DNA from: Chlorogloeopsis fritschii PCC 6912
Lineage (GTDB): Bacteria > Cyanobacteriota > Cyanobacteriia > Cyanobacteriales > Nostocaceae
Assembly: GCF_000317285.1 (NCBI RefSeq)
Contig: NZ_AJLN01000037.1
Span: 124,001 to 188,000 of the forward strand
Reading direction: 5' to 3'
DNA: 64,000 nucleotides
Position 1 is the first letter of the stretch. Every line of letters starts with the position of its first letter. The notes under the pieces were generated by a model. That model was not told the origin of the DNA and searched no databases. It saw only the letters and a list, made by a program, of their open reading frames with translations. Below are positions 60,197-64,000 of the stretch, in pieces. The position numbers were made by a program, and so were the translations under genes.

Positions 60197-63100
60197 TCAC
60201 CGCACGGCTAACTCTGGTTGTAGCCACTGCTTCTGTGATTGCTTTTCAAATGGATAATTCGCAATCTCAGTTCCTATGCCTTTATTAGCGGTTAACAATA
60301 ATTCATCTCGTTGCTGCCAAACAGCAAATATTTTTTCCCTACCATCATTCAGCGTCTCTGAGTCGATTTGATAAAACTCGTTTACCCGCTTTAGCTTCAA
60401 ACCCAGTAATTTTAATAATCGACTGAGTATTTTTAACGCTGAGATATTTTCATTCTTTCTCACTAAATTAATACCAAGTGTTCTTTTGATATCTTTGCTA
60501 AAATTAACGGCGTTGTTTTGCAACAAAATTAACTCAGTATCATTTTCAGTAAATTTTCGTTCTGGTTCTAGAAAGTTGAGTACTCCTAAAGCCCTTAATA
60601 CTTCTACTTTCAGAGTGTAAATTTTTAAGTCTGGTAAAAAAACTTTTCCTTCACCCAAAATTAATTGTTGATGCCATTCCTGTTTATCTCTGATGCGAAA
60701 ATACTCACTTTGATGTGTAAGATAATAATGAGTTAGTAATTGACCATAATAACCTTTGTCATCCCATAACTTAAGTTGAGGGGTAACATTTACACCATAT
60801 CTTTGTCTAAGGATATATTTATCAATTTGATTCCGCTCCTCATCGGTTAGTGAATGTTTAGCTAATAGCCGCTCGTATTCTAAGTAATCAATATCTTGAG
60901 CATTGACTACAGCATTTGCTGCTGCTAATTGATTTTGTTGCTTAATTTCTCTAAATTTACGCTTAATATCTTTGGCTTTGTAGCGCCTTTGCAACCAATC
61001 TTTTTGTACTTTGACAATTTCTATAATCAGCCTTCTACGAGTTTGCAAATCATTCGGATCGGTTGCTAAAAATGCCAGGCGTAAATCTCGAATAATATTA
61101 TTATGAACTGCGCTACTACGCGTTTGAATTTGATGACCATCATTCGTTAAGCCATCTTTCATTGATTCTCGATATAAGCTAATAGAAGCATTGACTCTTG
61201 CTGCTAGTTTTGCCCAAGTCCGCAAATGAATTGGATCGTAAACTAGTGGTAAATCCACATCTATGTGATGCAGGGGACTAAGTAAAGATAAGTTCTCTTT
61301 TTGATTTTCTTGATACCAATAAGATAGCAACCGATAATTTGTGCTGCCAGAACCGATTAAACCAATACCGCGCTTGGCACACCAAACTATTCGCGGTACA
61401 TTATCGCGCACTCTTGATAATGCCTGTCGTGCTTCTGAGTCAGGAATCACTCCTTGAAAAATTCCGTAAACACAATCAAAATGTTTAACATCAATACTAA
61501 TTCCTGTTCCTAGACTAGGAGTGACAAAAACAGAATTATATTCGGTAACTTTATGATTAATAGCTGCTATAAAATCGGCTGCTTCATGCCCAGGAGTATT
61601 AGTAGTGAGACTACTCACGACTAAAGTTTTAGGAAATTGTTTTTGCAATTTTTGTAAACGCTCTTTTAGATAGCTTGCTATCGTTTCACAACTATAACGT
61701 CCAGAGCGACTATCAGTTGTAACATAGCATTTTCTTCCTGCAAGTAAATCCAATTCTAATTGATGAATTAGTGAAGTTGGATTAGGGGAATCGTAAAAAG
61801 TTACGTCCCAACCTCGCTGGGGTTTCCATTGATTAACTATTACCCACGGTGTTAGTTTAATTCCTGCTAATGCTTGTAAATATTCTAAAGAAACATCTGA
61901 TAAATCGGCGTCTTGAGCAATAACTAATCCACCTGTAGTCAAAACTGTAGAAACTAGCTGCTGGAATACCTTTAAGATTTTGACACGTTTTTCTTTACAA
62001 GTACTGCTATTCAGTAGATGCCATAAAGATTGCTCTACTTCATCTAAAATGACAACTGCTCCTTGCCAATCTTGAGGATGAAGTTTCCAAAGAGAATCAA
62101 CACACAATCCAAGAGACTTGGTAGATGTGGTGGTTTGGAAGCGTTCTGAAAAAGGGGAAAGTAATTCAGCAATCCCTTCTTCTGCTACTCTTGCACCCTC
62201 TACATCTTCTTTACTCATTCCCCATTGAATACCAATTTTTTCACATAAAAATCGCCCTAATTGGATTCTATGAGTTATTAATAAAACTGGTTGATTTCTG
62301 CTTTTGACTCGCTTGACAAGTGCTTGCAGGGCTGTAGTTTTACCTGTTCCTTTTGCTGATTTTATTCCTACCAATCCAGAATCAGGAAAATTTATTTCTC
62401 CTAAATAACGACAGTCAAGAGTAATTGCCGGAGCAATAGTTAATTCACTATGGGGTTTTGTTTGAGCAAGATAAATTTCTAAATCTACACTTTGACAATA
62501 AATTTTCTCAAAAGCACTCGCACTTTTAGCAACAATAAACTCATCAACTCCTTTTTCCATTCCCGGCAAATCGATGACTCGTACCGGACAATTTTTTGCC
62601 TGGAATAAAAAACCTAGTTGAGAAATGGCATTGTTTACCGCAGCAATTTTGTTGGGTTGAGTTTCAAAATCGAAACAAATGTAAAATGTGCGCTTTTTAA
62701 TCGCAAACGCAGCTAAGTCGGGTATGAGCTGACGACTGATAACTTTGCCAAATTCATCTTTGGTGACGCGGTAACCACTGGTAATTCCAGGAATGCCTAT
62801 AGCTACATATCCTTGTGTTAATAGTGCAGCAGCTTTCTTGACACCCTCACAGATAATCACGGGTATGCTTTGTTCTATCACCCATTGCCAAAAACCCACA
62901 GCCTCACCATTTTCAGCTATGCTGATATTTTCGGGCATAGCTAGATTGTAACGCTGGGCAACTTGCTGCCATACGTGCAGAGGAACTCGCAGACAAAAGA
63001 CTCGCGTCGGTGTGCAGGGAGGATGTTCGTATTTTATAGACTTGCCTTTCTCATTTAATCGGGGCTGGCTTGGCTTAAAGCAACCCCACTCCATCGCTTG

Positions 63101-63346
63101 CCAATTATTCAGGGGATCTAGCCCAGAACACCACCAACCACCGGAGGCAACGTGAGCGTACCGATGGAGCCAGCCACTCTTCACCATGCCTGTGTTAGTA
63201 CGTGGTAAATGCTCAGAAATTAACAGGTAATCATAAACTGTTTCATCTTGAAGAGAAATAAAGTTAAGTTGAGCAATGTGTATATCTATACTACTGCTCT
63301 TGACAATTTCTTCAAGGTGTTGGGGGTATAAATGGTACAGATGCAT
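60197..63346 (-). CDS. CyRepA1-family plasmid-type replication protein (toprim-like and helicase-like domains)
   Basis: A 1049-residue protein. The N-terminal part (DUF3854-like, about residues 55-290) has GWWCSGLDPLNNW, a toprim-like PVIICEGVKKAAALLTQGYVAIGIPG and YICFDFET (acidic triad-type residues). The middle is a P-loop ATPase/helicase: GIKSAKGTGKTTALQAL, VVILDEVEQSLWHLL, VTPSLGTGISIDVKHFDCVYG and QALSRVRDNVPRIVW. The C-terminal 400 residues are helical and less conserved. Proteins of this layout initiate replication of some cyanobacterial plasmids, yet the neighbours here are chromosomal genes. The ATG at 63346 was used; a TTG at 63382 has a better-placed GAGG. Confidence 0.85.
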   Translation of the reverse strand: MHLYHLYPQHLEEIVKSSSIDIHIAQLNFISLQDETVYDYLLISEHLPRTNTGMVKSGWLHRYAHVASGGWWCSGLDPLNNWQAMEWGCFKPSQPRLNEKGKSIKYEHPPCTPTRVFCLRVPLHVWQQVAQRYNLAMPENISIAENGEAVGFWQWVIEQSIPVIICEGVKKAAALLTQGYVAIGIPGITSGYRVTKDEFGKVISRQLIPDLAAFAIKKRTFYICFDFETQPNKIAAVNNAISQLGFLFQAKNCPVRVIDLPGMEKGVDEFIVAKSASAFEKIYCQSVDLEIYLAQTKPHSELTIAPAITLDCRYLGEINFPDSGLVGIKSAKGTGKTTALQALVKRVKSRNQPVLLITHRIQLGRFLCEKIGIQWGMSKEDVEGARVAEEGIAELLSPFSERFQTTTSTKSLGLCVDSLWKLHPQDWQGAVVILDEVEQSLWHLLNSSTCKEKRVKILKVFQQLVSTVLTTGGLVIAQDADLSDVSLEYLQALAGIKLTPWVIVNQWKPQRGWDVTFYDSPNPTSLIHQLELDLLAGRKCYVTTDSRSGRYSCETIASYLKERLQKLQKQFPKTLVVSSLTTNTPGHEAADFIAAINHKVTEYNSVFVTPSLGTGISIDVKHFDCVYGIFQGVIPDSEARQALSRVRDNVPRIVWCAKRGIGLIGSGSTNYRLLSYWYQENQKENLSLLSPLHHIDVDLPLVYDPIHLRTWAKLAARVNASISLYRESMKDGLTNDGHQIQTRSSAVHNNIIRDLRLAFLATDPNDLQTRRRLIIEIVKVQKDWLQRRYKAKDIKRKFREIKQQNQLAAANAVVNAQDIDYLEYERLLAKHSLTDEERNQIDKYILRQRYGVNVTPQLKLWDDKGYYGQLLTHYYLTHQSEYFRIRDKQEWHQQLILGEGKVFLPDLKIYTLKVEVLRALGVLNFLEPERKFTENDTELILLQNNAVNFSKDIKRTLGINLVRKNENISALKILSRLLKLLGLKLKRVNEFYQIDSETLNDGREKIFAVWQQRDELLLTANKGIGTEIANYPFEKQSQKQWLQPELAVR

Positions 63347-63782
63347 TGGTGATGCAGAGAGAAGAGACAATGAACTTAACAAGTTAACACGCCTCTACTT
63401 TTTTTGTTGGAAGTAATTTTGACGTTTTTGCTTTGCTTTTTTTAATCAGTTATTAGTGATACAGCGTTTCATCTGAAAGCAAGTGTTTGTGTCTTTTTTA
63501 TCGTTATACTAATAAGTTTGTATTGCTATAATTTATACCTATACAACTTACTTATAAGTGTTTTCACGATTGCTTTGGATGATATCAACTTTTTTTGAGA
63601 AGGAGTGATAATTAAACCTAAACTGTTGAGGAAAATCAGTACACAGGTATTACATTTGCATCCAAAGACTCGTTGCCTTCATAGCTTTAAGTCCTTACCT
63701 GAAATATCCTGACTATTTAGGCATGAGTCTGGAAGAGCCTATTTTAGTTCGGTTCTAATGATCCCAATTTTTGCAGTCAAAC
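63347..63782. other. Intergenic region upstream of the CyRepA1-type gene
   Basis: About 435 bp, AT-rich. Possible origin or promoter sequences: no iterons or long inverted repeats were seen by eye. The plus-strand fragment follows. Confidence 0.4.
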
Positions 63783-64000
63783 ATGAATGAGATCATCTAC
63801 CTGTGTGGAGACATTACAATTGCTGACTCTTGTCAAGATCAGCGATCGCGACTGGAAGCACTAATTGAGGAGTTGGGTTTATCCTCGGAAATAACTCTAC
63901 CTGGTTTTGTTTTGAATCCGTGTGCCTATACGTTCAATGATGCGATCGCTTCTTACCCAAACTGCGCGATCGCCCTTTCACAATTGCACAGGGATGCTTT
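63783..64000 (+). pseudogene. Glycosyltransferase-like fragment (partial at window end)
   Basis: The plus frame from ATG at 63783 reads RLEALIEELGLSSEITLPGFV, a match in style to the GT4 segment that follows the G-[DE]-G-P strand, preceded by a short LCGDITIADS stretch. The acceptor domain is absent upstream, and after LNPCAYT the sequence no longer looks like a GT4 donor site. It is probably a decayed or truncated glycosyltransferase gene, but the frame runs off the window. Confidence 0.45.

Overview
The window reads as chromosomal DNA of a filamentous, probably heterocyst-forming cyanobacterium (Nostocales type). The evidence is the abundant HIP1 octamer GCGATCGC, heptameric short tandem repeats (STRR, such as AATGACA and TAGTCAT runs) between genes, an HglE/PfaA-type ketosynthase next to a DevBCA-type exporter, a CyAbrB regulator, a CyRepA1-type replication protein and cyanobacterial housekeeping genes (hisS, cobD, pyrR). 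No rRNA or tRNA gene was recognised. The ends cut through genes.

Layout. 1-6.8 kb: the 5' part of a polyketide-synthase ketosynthase on the minus strand, two small unknown genes, then devB-devC-devA on the plus strand; together these look like a glycolipid synthesis and export module. 6.8-14.4 kb: a frameshifted AEC transporter, a nitrilase-fold protein lacking its catalytic Cys and Lys, an aldehyde dehydrogenase, a membrane protein, a small soluble protein, hisS, and a retropepsin-like gene with a small overlapping partner. 14.5-22 kb: a metabolic cluster of unknown substrate (remnant HpcH/HpaI aldolase, RidA, two paralogous alpha/beta-hydrolase-fold proteins, a BKACE/DUF849 enzyme, an AspH-like dioxygenase, a secreted ABM-domain protein, an MDR reductase and an SDR). 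Several of these folds lack expected catalytic residues.

22-30 kb: a 1229-residue CHAT-NTPase-TPR protein with a palindromic repeat inserted in frame in its protease domain and five nearly identical 120-bp TPR units, then a seven-copy 42-bp minisatellite, a PIN toxin-antitoxin pair, a small membrane protein, a VOC protein and a serine-recombinase-like protein without the catalytic serine. This is an accessory, defence-like neighbourhood.

30-48.6 kb: a large minus-strand exopolysaccharide locus. It holds nine GT4-like/other nucleotide-sugar glycosyltransferases, two GT2 enzymes, a HepA/MsbA-like ABC exporter, a hexapeptide acetyltransferase, an O-antigen-ligase-type protein and a Wzc-type co-polymerase/tyrosine kinase. 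Transcription appears to run from about 48.5 kb down to 30 kb. The glycosyltransferases build a repeat unit, the ABC protein and Wzc handle export and chain length, and the ligase-type protein joins or polymerises units. Paralogous GT4 genes show signs of gene conversion and internal duplication.

48.6-64 kb: an unknown large membrane protein, a GT39/ArnT-type transferase, a zinc-ribbon membrane protein, a ClC-CBS channel, CyAbrB, an Rrf2 regulator, cobD, pyrR, a GIY-YIG-like protein, a CyRepA1-family replication protein and, at the edge, a degenerate-looking glycosyltransferase fragment.
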